Source: Candidatus Nomurabacteria bacterium (lineage in GTDB: Bacteria > Patescibacteriota > Minisyncoccia > Phycocordibacterales > UBA10002). Taken from it: DNA of 41,757 nt. The stretch lies in contig CALRDB010000004.1 of the NCBI GenBank assembly GCA_943354745.1, positions 1-41,757 of the forward strand. The letters are read 5' to 3'. Each line of letters starts with the position of its first letter. The stretch's first letter is position 1. Shown piece by piece: positions 15,360 to 23,102 of this stretch. The position numbers and the translations under genes were made by a program. Below the pieces are notes generated by a model. That model had not been told where the DNA came from, did not search any database, and was given only the letters and a program-made list of their open reading frames with translations.

Positions 15360-16064
15360 ATGTATAGCGTGACCGATCTCAAAAAAGAACTGGAAAACAA
15401 AGCAAATCCCGCACGAGCGAAAGTCTCTGCGGGGTACTTTAAGACTGGAAAAGGGCAGTATGGAGAAGGAGACATCTTTCTCGGAGTGACTGTTCCCGAT
15501 CAACGGAACATTGCCAAAAAGTTTTTGCACTGCACGTTCCATGACTGTGAAGAACTTTTGCAAAGCGTTGTGCATGAACATCGTTTTTGCGTACTTGAAA
15601 TCCTGACACGACAGTTCGAGAAAGGAAATGAAACACAGAAAGAAGGAATCGCGAAGTTTTACATTAAACATGCGGAGCTAGTAAATAACTGGGATTTAGT
15701 GGATACCTCAGCTTCGTATATTTTGGGCGATTACCTACTACATCGGGACAAGAAAGTTCTTTATACTTTTGCCAAATCACCGAACCTCTGGAAACGGCGC
15801 ATCGCGATTATCAGCACCGGCGCTTTTATTCGCGAAGGACGGTTTGAAGACACGCTTGCTATTGCTACTCTGTTACTTTCGGATACACACGACCTTATTC
15901 ACAAAGCTGTTGGCTGGATGCTTCGTGAAGTGGGCAAGCGTTCCTCTGAAACTGAAGAGGAGTTCCTTAAACAGTATGCGCGGACTATGCCTCGCACGAT
16001 GCTCCGCTACGCTATCGAGAAATTTCCTCACGCAAAACGAGTTCGGTATCTTAATCGGTACTGA
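15360..16064 (+). CDS. DNA alkylation repair protein, AlkD-like
   Basis: 234 residues made of HEAT-like helical repeats as in AlkD/AlkC DNA glycosylases. Diagnostic stretches are GVTVPDQRNIAKKF near the N-terminus (family pattern G-V-x-x-P-x-x-R), NNWDLVDTSASYILG (the N-W-D-x-V-D motif carrying the catalytic Asp, about residue 119) and RRIAIISTGAFIREG. AlkD removes positively charged alkylated purines (3-methyladenine, 7-methylguanine) without flipping the base. The cytosolic repair role fits with the ATL protein at 7985. It starts right after the protease remnant; a weak -10-like TAACAC lies six bases before the ATG. Confidence 0.92.
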   Translation: MYSVTDLKKELENKANPARAKVSAGYFKTGKGQYGEGDIFLGVTVPDQRNIAKKFLHCTFHDCEELLQSVVHEHRFCVLEILTRQFEKGNETQKEGIAKFYIKHAELVNNWDLVDTSASYILGDYLLHRDKKVLYTFAKSPNLWKRRIAIISTGAFIREGRFEDTLAIATLLLSDTHDLIHKAVGWMLREVGKRSSETEEEFLKQYARTMPRTMLRYAIEKFPHAKRVRYLNRY

Positions 16065-16082
16065 GACAAATTCTATTTTCTA

Positions 16083-16122
16083 ATTCGCGCGAATAAGCAT
16101 ATAAGATGTATATTAGTTATAT
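16083..16122 (+). promoter_or_regulatory. ArsR-type gene promoter with operator palindrome
   Basis: ATTCGCGCGAAT (16083-16094) is a perfect 12-base palindrome that covers the expected -35 position for the -10 TATATT (16109-16114). The -10 ends eight bases before the ATG at 16123. Left-flank sequence TCTATTTTCT is shared with the larger palindrome at 16434-16471, which indicates the same binding protein, most likely the ArsR-type product of the gene between them. Confidence 0.72.
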
Positions 16123-16383
16123 ATGAAAGAATATGAACGTGTGTTAAAAGCTCTAGCAAATCGTAGAAGACTTTCTATTATTGCTATCCTGAAAAAGCGC
16201 AACGAAGCGACAGTGGGAACGATTGCCGACTCTATCAAACTTTCCTTCACATCGACATCCAAACACCTGAACATGCTCGCGCGAGTGGATATCCTGGACA
16301 AACGTCAGCAAGGACTTGAAGTCTTTTATTTTCTTGGTGCAAGGGTGCCGGAGGTTGCGAGACCGATTATCTCTCTACTCTAA
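16123..16383 (+). CDS. ArsR-type winged-helix repressor
   Basis: 86 residues forming one winged helix-turn-helix. MKEYERVLKALANRRRLSII gives the first helices, VGTIADSIKLSFTSTSKHLN the recognition helix (about residues 31-51) and VDILDKRQQGLEVFYFLG the wing. No Cys pairs or His clusters for metal binding are present, so it is not a metal sensor of the ArsR/SmtB kind with classic sites; the effector is unknown. A palindrome lies in its own promoter and a longer copy just after its stop, so self-repression is likely and the GNAT gene at 16523 may belong to the regulon. Confidence 0.9.
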   Translation: MKEYERVLKALANRRRLSIIAILKKRNEATVGTIADSIKLSFTSTSKHLNMLARVDILDKRQQGLEVFYFLGARVPEVARPIISLL

Positions 16384-16433
16384 ATCCTGTCTCAGGTCGC
16401 TTTTCTCCACTACTTTCGGCATTTTCAGTCCCG

Positions 16434-16471
16434 CATCTATTTTCTTATTCGTGCGAATAAGAAAATAGATG
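16434..16471. promoter_or_regulatory. 38-base perfect palindrome, second ArsR-type operator
   Basis: Two exact 18-base arms (16434-16451 and 16454-16471) flank TG. The centre TTATTCG-TG-CGAATAA is an enlarged form of the operator at 16083-16094. It lies between the ArsR-type gene (stop 16383) and the GNAT -10 (16511). No T-run follows on either strand, so it is unlikely to be a plain intrinsic terminator. Confidence 0.75.
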
Positions 16472-16522
16472 AGGTATGTCGGGAGGAGTGTTTTAGAAAA
16501 AATTTCTTGGTATACTAACGCT

Positions 16523-17011
16523 ATGGAATTTTCGATACGGGAGTATAAAGACAGTGACAGAGACGCGCTTGTGAAATGCATGGTCGAACTGCAGGAGTAT
16601 GTGATGAGTGTGGACCCGCGAATGCTCGTGCAGTGCAAGCCGGAGTTTGGTGAGCTGTATACGGTGTGGCTTTTGAATTTACTGAAGGAAAATAGCGGCA
16701 TTGTTTACTTTGCAGAAGTAAACGGAAAAATTATCGGCTGCGCTGCCGGAATCATGCCCGCACATGAGCCGCAGGAAACGGCTGGCGGAGGACCCATAAA
16801 ATACGGACGCGTTCAAGAAATGTATGTGGACGCAAATTATCGTGGCGCGGGAGTAGGGAAGGTTCTCATGGAGAAGACCGAGGAGTATTTCCGAAAGAGC
16901 GGATGCGATACGGTCTATGTCGAAGTATTCGCCCCCAACAAGAGTGCGCATGAATTTTACAAAATTTGTGGTTATGCGGACAGAGATATTAATTTGATGA
17001 AAAAACTTTAA
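16523..17011 (+). CDS. GNAT-family N-acetyltransferase
   Basis: 162 residues. The start is set at 16523 (MEFSIREYKDSDRD, the usual first strand of GNAT proteins), six bases after an extended -10 TGG-TATACT (16508-16516); an in-frame ATG at 16469 would begin inside the palindrome and add 18 unrelated residues. The acetyl-CoA loop is seen as VDANYRGAGVGKVLMEKTEEY (motif A, R/Q-x-x-G-x-G/A, about residues 113-130) and NKSAHEFYKICGY is motif B. It transfers an acetyl group from acetyl-CoA to an unknown amine. The neighbouring palindrome suggests control by the ArsR-type repressor. Confidence 0.9.
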   Translation: MEFSIREYKDSDRDALVKCMVELQEYVMSVDPRMLVQCKPEFGELYTVWLLNLLKENSGIVYFAEVNGKIIGCAAGIMPAHEPQETAGGGPIKYGRVQEMYVDANYRGAGVGKVLMEKTEEYFRKSGCDTVYVEVFAPNKSAHEFYKICGYADRDINLMKKL

Positions 17012-17052
17012 TTCTGGGTACTATCCATCGTAATTCCAAACCTTAAACCCCT

Positions 17053-17706
17053 ATGATAAAAGCAATCATCTTCGATATGGACGGACTACTCATCGACTCC
17101 GAGCCGATTTGGCAGGAGGCGGAGGGGACGGTGTTGGGAAATCTCGGCGTGCGGTTCGCTCCTCCGGAACTGCGGCAAACCATGGGACTTAAAGTGACTG
17201 AAGTCGTCCAGTTTTGGTACGCACGGCAACCGTGGGAGAATCTTTCGATAGAAAAAACAGCGACCGATATTATGGATACGGTCGTTTCGCTGGTGAAGTC
17301 AAAAGGGACTGCTATGCCAGGCGTCCGTCACGCGCTTGACGTGTGTAAAGAGACGGGCCTTCCGATGGCGATTGCTTCCGGTTCGTTCTTCAGAGTCATT
17401 GAAGCGGTTTTGGAAAAACTCGGAATCAAAAATGAATTCTCGGTTATTTATTCGGCCGAGCATGAACCGTATGGCAAACCGCACCCGGGTGTCTATATTA
17501 CCGCTGCGAACAAACTCGACGTCGCCCCCGAATGTTGTCTCGCGTTTGAAGACTCGCCGAACGGAGTGCTTTCTGCAAAGGCCGCGCGTATGAAGTGTGT
17601 TACCGTCCCTGATGTTCATGTAAAAAGCGACAAACGATTTTTAATTGCCGACCTCAGACTAGCTTCGCTAGACGAACTGACTATCGAACAGTTATCGAGC
17701 CTTTAG
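17053..17706 (+). CDS. HAD-family sugar-phosphate phosphatase
   Basis: 217 residues, HAD subfamily IA with a helical cap. Motif I is FDMDGLLIDSEP (nucleophile Asp8, acid Asp10), motif II is IASGS, motif III the Lys in YGKPHPG, and motif IV EDSPNG. The LLIDSEPIWQEAE wording resembles 2-deoxyglucose-6-phosphatase/hexitol phosphatase (YniC, HxpB) and beta-phosphoglucomutase-like enzymes. The likely reaction is dephosphorylation of a hexose or hexitol phosphate in the cytosol; the precise sugar cannot be told. A -10-like TACTAT (17018-17023) would give a leader of about 25 bases. Confidence 0.92.
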   Translation: MIKAIIFDMDGLLIDSEPIWQEAEGTVLGNLGVRFAPPELRQTMGLKVTEVVQFWYARQPWENLSIEKTATDIMDTVVSLVKSKGTAMPGVRHALDVCKETGLPMAIASGSFFRVIEAVLEKLGIKNEFSVIYSAEHEPYGKPHPGVYITAANKLDVAPECCLAFEDSPNGVLSAKAARMKCVTVPDVHVKSDKRFLIADLRLASLDELTIEQLSSL

Positions 17707-17729
17707 GTGTCTTTTTGCATACTTCCTTC

Positions 17730-17891
17730 ATGGATAGAAAAATTATTTGGTTGGGACTTTTTGTTGGTTCCTCACTTGGAGGTTTTATCCCAAGCCTTTG
17801 GGGGGCGGGACTGTTTTCTCTATGGGGAGTCATCTTCACCGCGCTCGGAGGAATCGCGGGGATTTGGTTCGGTCTGAGGATAAGTGAGTAG
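17730..17891 (+). CDS. 53-residue two-helix membrane protein
   Basis: The ORF reads MDRKIIWLGLFVGSSLGGFI, then PSLWGAGLFSLWGVIF and TALGGIAGIWFGLRISE. It has two Gly-rich hydrophobic helices with a WG turn, so a small hairpin membrane protein. Similar short proteins recur in Parcubacteria-type genomes, function unknown. A -10-like CATACT (17718-17723) six bases before the ATG fits the leaderless pattern of this window, which supports it as a real gene. Confidence 0.78.
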   Translation: MDRKIIWLGLFVGSSLGGFIPSLWGAGLFSLWGVIFTALGGIAGIWFGLRISE

Positions 17892-17895
17892 CTGT

Positions 17896-17930
17896 AATAA
17901 AAAACGCCAGCAACAGTTGTTGCCGGCGTG
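17896..17930 (-). terminator. intrinsic terminator of the minus-strand unit
   Basis: ACGCC-a-GCAACA (17904-17915) pairs with TGTTGC-c-GGCGT (17918-17929) with one internal mismatch. On the minus strand a T-run follows (complement of the A-run 17896-17903), so it ends the gene at 17960-18376. Confidence 0.8.
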
Positions 17931-17959
17931 TTGAGATTTCGAAATAGAAGAAGAGGAAG

Positions 17960-18376
17960 CTACTTAGGCCTCAGAAATAAAACCCGCCATAGCTGGCTTT
18001 TTGTATAGAGAAGATTCCGATAGGCTTTGCTAAAAGCTTCCACGCCAATCATAAATTCTTGTTGGTAGAACTCCGGCCACTGAAACAAGATCTTGACGAT
18101 ATCGAGCTCTTCGCGAACACGTGCTTCGCTAAACCTCTGTATGCCTTCGTTGCCCACCTCTACGCAAAGTCGCCTCTCAGCTTGATCAAGCAGGTAGCCG
18201 TACAACTTTCCCAGACTGACATGTTCACGCGACATCAGGAAACTAGGGGGTAAAAGACGCGCCCTGTTGCCTTCGAGACGTAAAACTCCTCTGCTCTGTG
18301 CGAATCGGACAATGTTCGTGTACTCCCCAGCTTTAAGAAGTTTTTCAACTTCCTCACCTGTTATATGCGATATCAT
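17960..18376 (-). CDS. hypothetical helical protein
   Basis: 138 residues, helical and charged, with no membrane segment or recognised motif. The opening ISHITGEEVEKLLKAGEY and an aromatic-rich middle (FQWPEFYQQEFMIGVEAF) look like a soluble adaptor or regulatory protein. It is bracketed by terminators at 17896-17930 (its own) and 18392-18419 (of the gene before it), so it has its own promoter within a very short space, or it depends on read-through. Confidence 0.6.
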   Translation of the reverse strand: MISHITGEEVEKLLKAGEYTNIVRFAQSRGVLRLEGNRARLLPPSFLMSREHVSLGKLYGYLLDQAERRLCVEVGNEGIQRFSEARVREELDIVKILFQWPEFYQQEFMIGVEAFSKAYRNLLYTKSQLWRVLFLRPK

Positions 18377-18391
18377 AGGTAGAGAAAAAAA

Positions 18392-18419
18392 TTCCCTGCA
18401 GTGGTAACGCTGCAGGGAA
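18392..18419 (-). terminator. intrinsic terminator or attenuator between two minus-strand genes
   Basis: TTCCCTGCAG (18392-18401) pairs perfectly with CTGCAGGGAA (18410-18419). On the minus strand it is followed by a T-run (complement of 18384-18391). It lies between the gene at 18443-18655 and the one at 17960-18376, leaving about 15 bases before the next start codon. Confidence 0.85.
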
Positions 18420-18442
18420 AATATGGATGACGCCGTCCAACG

Positions 18443-18655
18443 TTATGCGGGAACAAGTTCCACTTCGTTTGCTGTTGCGGTCTCTCGGACCGTGATTTGT
18501 GTAAGATCTCCGCCGACAATGTCGACAGTGACCGCATTTCCCCCGTAGGAAAAATCCTGTGCGATAATCGCAATAGCGCAAAGATCGTGCATTGCTATAA
18601 GATCCTGTGTGAACTGGAGGGCTGTTGGGCCAATGGTTATGGTAGAAGCATTCAT
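18443..18655 (-). CDS. small hypothetical protein
   Basis: 70 residues, Ala-, Thr- and Ile-rich with alternating hydrophobic and polar residues (GNAVTVDIVGGDLTQITVRET), probably a small beta-sheet protein. There is no signal or membrane segment. No family is recognised. Its promoter region contains ACTTTAAAGT (18674-18683), the core of the palindrome found around the TrpR-like gene at 34231. The gene ends with its own terminator. Confidence 0.5.
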   Translation of the reverse strand: MNASTITIGPTALQFTQDLIAMHDLCAIAIIAQDFSYGGNAVTVDIVGGDLTQITVRETATANEVELVPA

Positions 18656-18673
18656 AGAATAACAAAGTTTCAG

Positions 18674-18683
18674 ACTTTAAAGT
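18674..18683. promoter_or_regulatory. possible TrpR-like operator core
   Basis: ACTTTAAAGT matches the central ten bases of the palindromes at 34206-34219 and 34696-34737. It lies 19-28 bases upstream of the minus-strand start at 18655. As a short AT-rich palindrome it could occur by chance. Confidence 0.25.
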
Positions 18684-18783
18684 AACATATTTCGACAGTT
18701 CTAGCAAACTTCACTAAACGTCGGGAGAATGCCGTCAAGAGATCTCTTCCTATTTCGGCTCAAATACGGTATCCTTTGGCCTT

Positions 18784-20256
18784 ATGGCGAAAAATGACAC
18801 GGTACTTAGTTTTGACAATGTTACGTTCGAATACGGGCCAAACAACCCCATACTGCATGAGGTTGATTTTTCGGTGCGGCGCGGAATTAAGGTGACACTT
18901 ATGGGTCAGAATGGTGCGGGCAAGAGCACTCTTTTTCAACTTATCACTGGAGCGGCTGTCCCTGAATCTGGGCGAGTGAATATTACGAACGGGGTGACAA
19001 TAGCCACAGCAAGACAGGTGATACCTCGCGATCAGATGGAACTCACCGTGCGCGAATTTTTTCAGAAATGCTTTACACAAAAAATGTACGATATTGACCC
19101 ACGTATCGATGAAGTATTGGAGGTAGTGAATCTCAAAGGCCACGAGAAGGTACATGACCGCATTGTTAAGTCGTTTTCGGGCGGACAACAGGCCCGTCTT
19201 CTTCTTGCCTCGGCACTTATTCAGAAACCGGACCTTTTGTTACTTGATGAGCCAACAAACAACCTCGACAAGGCGGGTATTGAGCACCTCACGACCTTTT
19301 TGAAGGACTATAAAAAGACGTGCATTGTCATCTCTCACGATTCTGATTTCCTAAACTCGTTTACGCATGGCGTTTTGTATCTAGACATTTTTACGCACAA
19401 GATAGAGCAGTATGTCGGTGACTATTTTGATGTGGCACAGCAAATTACGGCACGACTCGAAAAAGAAAACCGTAAGAATGCCCAGCTTGCTAAGTTAATC
19501 CAGGAAAAGAAAGACCAGGCAAACGTGTTCGCAAACAAAGGAGGCCAGATGCGCGTTGTAGCAAAACGTATGCGTGAGAAAGCCGAGGATCTTGAAGAGG
19601 AGATTGTCGAAGTCCGGAAGGAGGATAAAACTATTCGCAACTTTACGATCCCGACTCAGCAGGAACTCATTGGAGAAATTCTACATCTCACCTCCTGTAA
19701 AGTTCTACAGCACAAGAAAGGGGTCATAAAGCCGGTGGAACGCAAGGTAAACATCACACTAAAGAAAAACAACCACCTGCTTCTTGCTGGTCCGAACGGT
19801 ATCGGCAAGTCAACGCTTCTTGAAGCAATCGCGCACAGCAAAGCGTTGGGGGCGAAGGTAACTGAAGGGGTGAAAATCGGATACTACCGGCAGGATTTTT
19901 CCACGCTTAATTTTGAGGATACGGTGCACGAGTCGCTCTCTTCGGTGATGGACAGACAAACTGAAGAACATTTACGCTCGGTTGCCGCAGGGTTCCTTAT
20001 TACTGGAGATTTGATGCATAACCGAATTAAAAGCCTATCGGAAGGGCAGAAGGGGCTTGTAGCCTTCGCTCGCCTTGTTCTTGAGAAACCGGGCCTCTTG
20101 ATCTTGGATGAGCCGACAAACCACATTAACTTCCGCCACATACCGGTCATTGCCGAAGCGTTAAATAAGTTTGAAGGTGCGATGATTCTTGTCTCGCACG
20201 TCCCAGAGTTTGTCGCGAAAATCCGCATTGACGAAATTCTTGATCTGGAGAAGTGA
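18784..20256 (+). CDS. ABC-F family ATPase, ribosome-associated
   Basis: 490 residues with two ABC domains and no membrane segment, the ABC-F layout. Domain 1: Walker A GQNGAGKST, signature SFSGGQQAR, Walker B LLLLDEPTNNLD. The linker (about 215-285) is a charged helical hairpin. Domain 2: Walker A GPNGIGKST, signature SLSEGQKGL, Walker B LLILDEPTNHIN. ABC-F proteins act at the ribosomal E site as translation factors (EttA type) or antibiotic-protection factors; this one is at the short end of the family's size. A -10-like TATCCT (18770-18775) lies eight bases before the ATG. Confidence 0.93.
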   Translation: MAKNDTVLSFDNVTFEYGPNNPILHEVDFSVRRGIKVTLMGQNGAGKSTLFQLITGAAVPESGRVNITNGVTIATARQVIPRDQMELTVREFFQKCFTQKMYDIDPRIDEVLEVVNLKGHEKVHDRIVKSFSGGQQARLLLASALIQKPDLLLLDEPTNNLDKAGIEHLTTFLKDYKKTCIVISHDSDFLNSFTHGVLYLDIFTHKIEQYVGDYFDVAQQITARLEKENRKNAQLAKLIQEKKDQANVFANKGGQMRVVAKRMREKAEDLEEEIVEVRKEDKTIRNFTIPTQQELIGEILHLTSCKVLQHKKGVIKPVERKVNITLKKNNHLLLAGPNGIGKSTLLEAIAHSKALGAKVTEGVKIGYYRQDFSTLNFEDTVHESLSSVMDRQTEEHLRSVAAGFLITGDLMHNRIKSLSEGQKGLVAFARLVLEKPGLLILDEPTNHINFRHIPVIAEALNKFEGAMILVSHVPEFVAKIRIDEILDLEK

Positions 20257-20395
20257 CCCAAAATAAGGAGTCCCGCCTGAGCGGACGACTATATTTTGGG
20301 TCATCCCCGCGGAGGCGGAAATCCAGAGTAATCTACAGTTTGAAGACTGCATAACCACTTTTTTGGGTCATCCCACAAAAGCGGGGATCCAAAAC
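20256..20395. repeat. REP-like palindromic repeat cluster
   Basis: Between two convergent genes. TGACCCAAAATA and TATTTTGGGTCA (about 20256-20267 and 20291-20302) are perfect 12-base inverted arms around a smaller imperfect hairpin. Two related copies of GGGTCATCC...GCGG..ATCCA follow (20298-20327 and 20365-20392), the second less conserved in the middle. The GTCATCCC-GCG-GGGATCCA pattern is a widespread bacterial REP-type repeat. No transposase is adjacent. Confidence 0.7.
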
Positions 20396-20403
20396 AAATT
20401 TAC

Positions 20404-21405
20404 TTAGTATTCAAGGCTCTTAAGCACCTTCAAATACATATCCTCCACGATTTTTTCCTGTGTTTTGCCACTTCGGGCGTAGTGGTCGAGACCCGGAGCT
20501 GCGTTCACTTCGAGTACCCAAAAGTTCTTTGGTTTTTCTTCGAGAGTTCCTTCGACCATAAGATCGACTCCACAAAGGCGAAGACCCATGTCCCTGGTTA
20601 ACGCAATAGCGAGTTTTCCAAACTCAGGATGAATATGTTTGACTTCAACCGCGTCGCCACCTGTCGAAAGATTGGCGTTATCCAGAAGAAAGACTTTTTT
20701 AGCTTCGTGTAGCACTGACTGCAATGACAGTTTCTGATTTTTTAGTTTAATTCGGATACGAGGATCGTTTAGTGTTAACTGAGTATCTCGACTTGAAGCG
20801 ATAAATGCCTGTTGCTTACTTTTTAGCAAAGAAAGTATGCTGGACTGTCCATCTCCCGTAACACTGAGTGGAATACGCTCGTATGCGGAAATAATTTTAT
20901 TGTCGAGTACAACAACGCGGTAATCACGGCCGCACACATATTTTTGAACTAGAGCGATTCTGTCGCGTTTAAAAATAGCTCGTAGTGCCCTATAAAATTC
21001 AGTTTTGGAGTGCACAAGCGAAACATTGCTACCCTGACTTCCGCTATTAGGTTTTAAAATAACGGGGAACCCGATTTTCTCCGCGAACCGAAACGCCTGA
21101 TTGATTTTTCTGTCTGAACCAATCGCTTCGGCCCATTCATCTGAATAGAACGTCTTACCGTGGACAGTTGGGTACCCCATGCGCTTCATAAAGAAGTTCG
21201 CGTAGTCTTTATCTTTAGCGATCTCTGAAGCGCCAAGCGGATTAAGATCCAGGCTGGAGTAACGGAAGTAGCGTTTTCTACCGTTTTTAAATGTAATTTG
21301 GCCAACAATCTTCCAAAATGGCTCAAGAATGACAGTCGCACCGATTAAAGGTGCAATTTTCTTAAGTATGGTTCCAAGGATTGGTTGAACTCCCTTTTTT
21401 TTCAT
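20404..21405 (-). CDS. ATP-grasp ligase, cyanophycin-synthetase/GshAB-like
   Basis: 333 residues. The ATP-grasp domain (about 85-325) shows FPVILKPNSGSQGSNVSLV (Lys and Gly-rich phosphate loop), ALVQKYVCGRDYRVVVL and FWVLEVNAAPGLDHYA with the metal-binding Glu-x-Asn pair. The order and wording resemble the ligase domains of cyanophycin synthetase and the bifunctional glutathione synthetases. Such enzymes join a carboxylate to an amino group through an acyl-phosphate. The stand-alone domain and lack of partners leave the substrate open; peptide or polymer amidation is plausible. Its start is 47 bases from the divergent small membrane-protein gene. Confidence 0.85.
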   Translation of the reverse strand: MKKKGVQPILGTILKKIAPLIGATVILEPFWKIVGQITFKNGRKRYFRYSSLDLNPLGASEIAKDKDYANFFMKRMGYPTVHGKTFYSDEWAEAIGSDRKINQAFRFAEKIGFPVILKPNSGSQGSNVSLVHSKTEFYRALRAIFKRDRIALVQKYVCGRDYRVVVLDNKIISAYERIPLSVTGDGQSSILSLLKSKQQAFIASSRDTQLTLNDPRIRIKLKNQKLSLQSVLHEAKKVFLLDNANLSTGGDAVEVKHIHPEFGKLAIALTRDMGLRLCGVDLMVEGTLEEKPKNFWVLEVNAAPGLDHYARSGKTQEKIVEDMYLKVLKSLEY

Positions 21406-21452
21406 GTTCCAGAAGGATAGTCGAAATGCTCACGAAAGTATATACTGATGTT

Positions 21453-21782
21453 ATGCAAGAATTTATGAAAGCCGATATTTTCTTCTTTATCACTTCAGTT
21501 GCTGTTGTGGTGGTGACCGTTGGTGTTGTTGCCATCCTGCATTATCTAGTGAAGATTCTTCAGAGTATAAAGAATATTACCGATAGAATAGAAGAAGGAA
21601 GTAAGACACTCGAAGAAGATTTTCAGTCGCTGCGCACTAAGATGAAATCAGGAGAAATTGCACTAAAACTTACACAATCAGTTTTTGAAAAGGCGAGCAA
21701 GTGGTTTTCAAAGTCATCGCCAAGAAAAAAAGCCCGCACGACCCAAAAAACAGCTGAGGAATCAGTTGATCCCACGATCTAG
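21453..21782 (+). CDS. small membrane-anchored coiled-coil protein
   Basis: 109 residues from the ATG at 21453, six bases after a TATACT -10 (21441-21446); upstream ATGs at 21426 and earlier would put the start before the promoter. One membrane helix (IFFFITSVAVVVVTVGVVAI, about 9-28) is followed by a short helix with heptad character (IKNITDRIEEGSKTLEEDFQ) and a basic Ser/Lys/Thr-rich tail. It resembles DUF948-type small membrane proteins by layout only. The gene is divergent from the ATP-grasp ligase; the two start regions are under 50 bases apart. Confidence 0.68.
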   Translation: MQEFMKADIFFFITSVAVVVVTVGVVAILHYLVKILQSIKNITDRIEEGSKTLEEDFQSLRTKMKSGEIALKLTQSVFEKASKWFSKSSPRKKARTTQKTAEESVDPTI

Positions 21783-21785
21783 CTA

Positions 21786-23045
21786 CTATCGGTAATTTGC
21801 TTCGGTACCTGCCACGAAGCCAGTCGTCCAGCAGAGTTGGAGCGAGTATCCGCCAGACGGTCGGTCAATATCTAGAATATCTCCGACGAGAAACAGGTTT
21901 GGAAAGAGGCGAGAACGCATTGTCTTAAAATCAACTTCATCCAGAGAGACACCTCCGCTTGTCACAATTGCTTTGTCGGCGCCAAGAAGTCCCTTCACCT
22001 TCATCGGGATATCTTTCAGTAATTTGACCAGTTTCAAGCGCTCTTCGCGAGTGATGGAGTTGCACTTTGTATCCGCACTAATATCAGAAAGCTCCACGAT
22101 AATAGAAGAGAGGGCTGAGGGTACAAGCGACTTTAAACTATTCTTAAATTTCTTCGTATGCTCTTCCTTAAATATTTCTTGTAGCTTGGTATTCAGCATT
22201 CCGTAATCAAGTTCTGGAAGCACGTCGAGTGAAAGTACCACCTCTCCATACTTCAGAAGCTCTCCGACATCCTTACTCATATTGATAACAGTTGGGCCGC
22301 TCACGCCGAAATGAGTAAACAAAATTTTGCCCCTCCGTACTTCCTGTTTAACACCATTCTGAGATGAGGTAAGTTTTATATTTTGCAGACTTACTCCTTG
22401 TAAACGCTTCACCCACACATCTTTAATCGCGATTGGCACCAGTGCGGAATCCGGCTCCGTCACTTTGTGACCGAGTTTCCGAAGCCATGTGAATCCATCG
22501 CCTGTTGAACCTGTTTCGGGTCGGGACTTTCCTCCTGTCGCAATAATTACCGAGCGCGCGCGGATGCCTTCTCCATTCGCGAGGAGGACTCCGGTAATCG
22601 TGCTCTTGTCTACCAGTATCTCAGCAACGGGGGAGTTGGATTGTACCGTCACCTTTCCGACCTTCAGATATTCAACCAACACGTCCCATACCGACTGCGC
22701 CTTCTCGCTCTTCGGAAAAGCACGTTTTTCCGCCTCAATTTTTGTTTCCATCTTCCGTGCATGGAAAAAATCAAGTGTCTCCTTTACTCCCCATTTGGAA
22801 AAGGAGGAAAACAAAAATTTGTCACTCCCTTTAAATTTTGAAAGAAAGATACGTACATCAAGCTCGGCGTTGGTCACGTTGCATCGGCCACCCCCTGTAA
22901 TAAGGAGCTTTTTGCCAAGCGTTTCGTTTTTCTCAACCAAGATAACCGATGCGCCAAGCTCGGCCGCGCGCCCAGCCGCCATCATCCCCGACGGCCCTCC
23001 GCCGATAACGGCCACATCCCAGATTTTCAGACTCCCTTTTTGCAT
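21786..23045 (-). CDS. HI0933-family FAD-dependent oxidoreductase
   Basis: 419 residues. The N-terminus has the FAD-binding Rossmann motif VIGGGPSGMMAAGRAAELG (about 13-31), followed by VEKNETLGKKLLITGGGRCN, the diagnostic stretch of the HI0933/YhiN family. A second conserved segment is ARSVIIATGGKSRPETGSTG, and the C-terminus has LFLVGDILDIDRPSGGYSLQ, the FAD-ribityl motif of the same family. The enzymes are conserved flavoproteins of uncertain substrate (BaiN-like relatives act on bile acids). It is convergent with the gene at 21453 (four bases apart) and needs FAD, although only a stand-alone riboflavin kinase is seen in this window. Confidence 0.93.
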   Translation of the reverse strand: MQKGSLKIWDVAVIGGGPSGMMAAGRAAELGASVILVEKNETLGKKLLITGGGRCNVTNAELDVRIFLSKFKGSDKFLFSSFSKWGVKETLDFFHARKMETKIEAEKRAFPKSEKAQSVWDVLVEYLKVGKVTVQSNSPVAEILVDKSTITGVLLANGEGIRARSVIIATGGKSRPETGSTGDGFTWLRKLGHKVTEPDSALVPIAIKDVWVKRLQGVSLQNIKLTSSQNGVKQEVRRGKILFTHFGVSGPTVINMSKDVGELLKYGEVVLSLDVLPELDYGMLNTKLQEIFKEEHTKKFKNSLKSLVPSALSSIIVELSDISADTKCNSITREERLKLVKLLKDIPMKVKGLLGADKAIVTSGGVSLDEVDFKTMRSRLFPNLFLVGDILDIDRPSGGYSLQLCWTTGFVAGTEANYR

Positions 23046-23067
23046 GACTACATCCTAGCATAGTGTA

Positions 23068-23097
23068 TTGACTATAGCCTAATTTTAGGTTATAGTC
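23068..23097 (+). promoter_or_regulatory. consensus promoter embedded in a 13-base inverted repeat
   Basis: TTGACT (23068-23073) and TATAGT (23091-23096) with exact 17-base spacing. GACTATAGCCTAA (23070-23082) and TTAGGTTATAGTC (23085-23097) are inverted arms with one mismatch, spanning both boxes, so a regulator bound there would block polymerase. Predicted transcription start is about 23103. Confidence 0.78.
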
Positions 23098-23102
23098 CTC
23101 AG

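Noticed and set aside
16434..16471. Intrinsic terminator
   Set aside because: The arms are AT-rich and no T-run follows on either strand.
16469..16522. Longer N-terminus for the GNAT gene
   Set aside because: It would begin inside the 38-base palindrome and before the extended -10; the GNAT fold starts at 16523.
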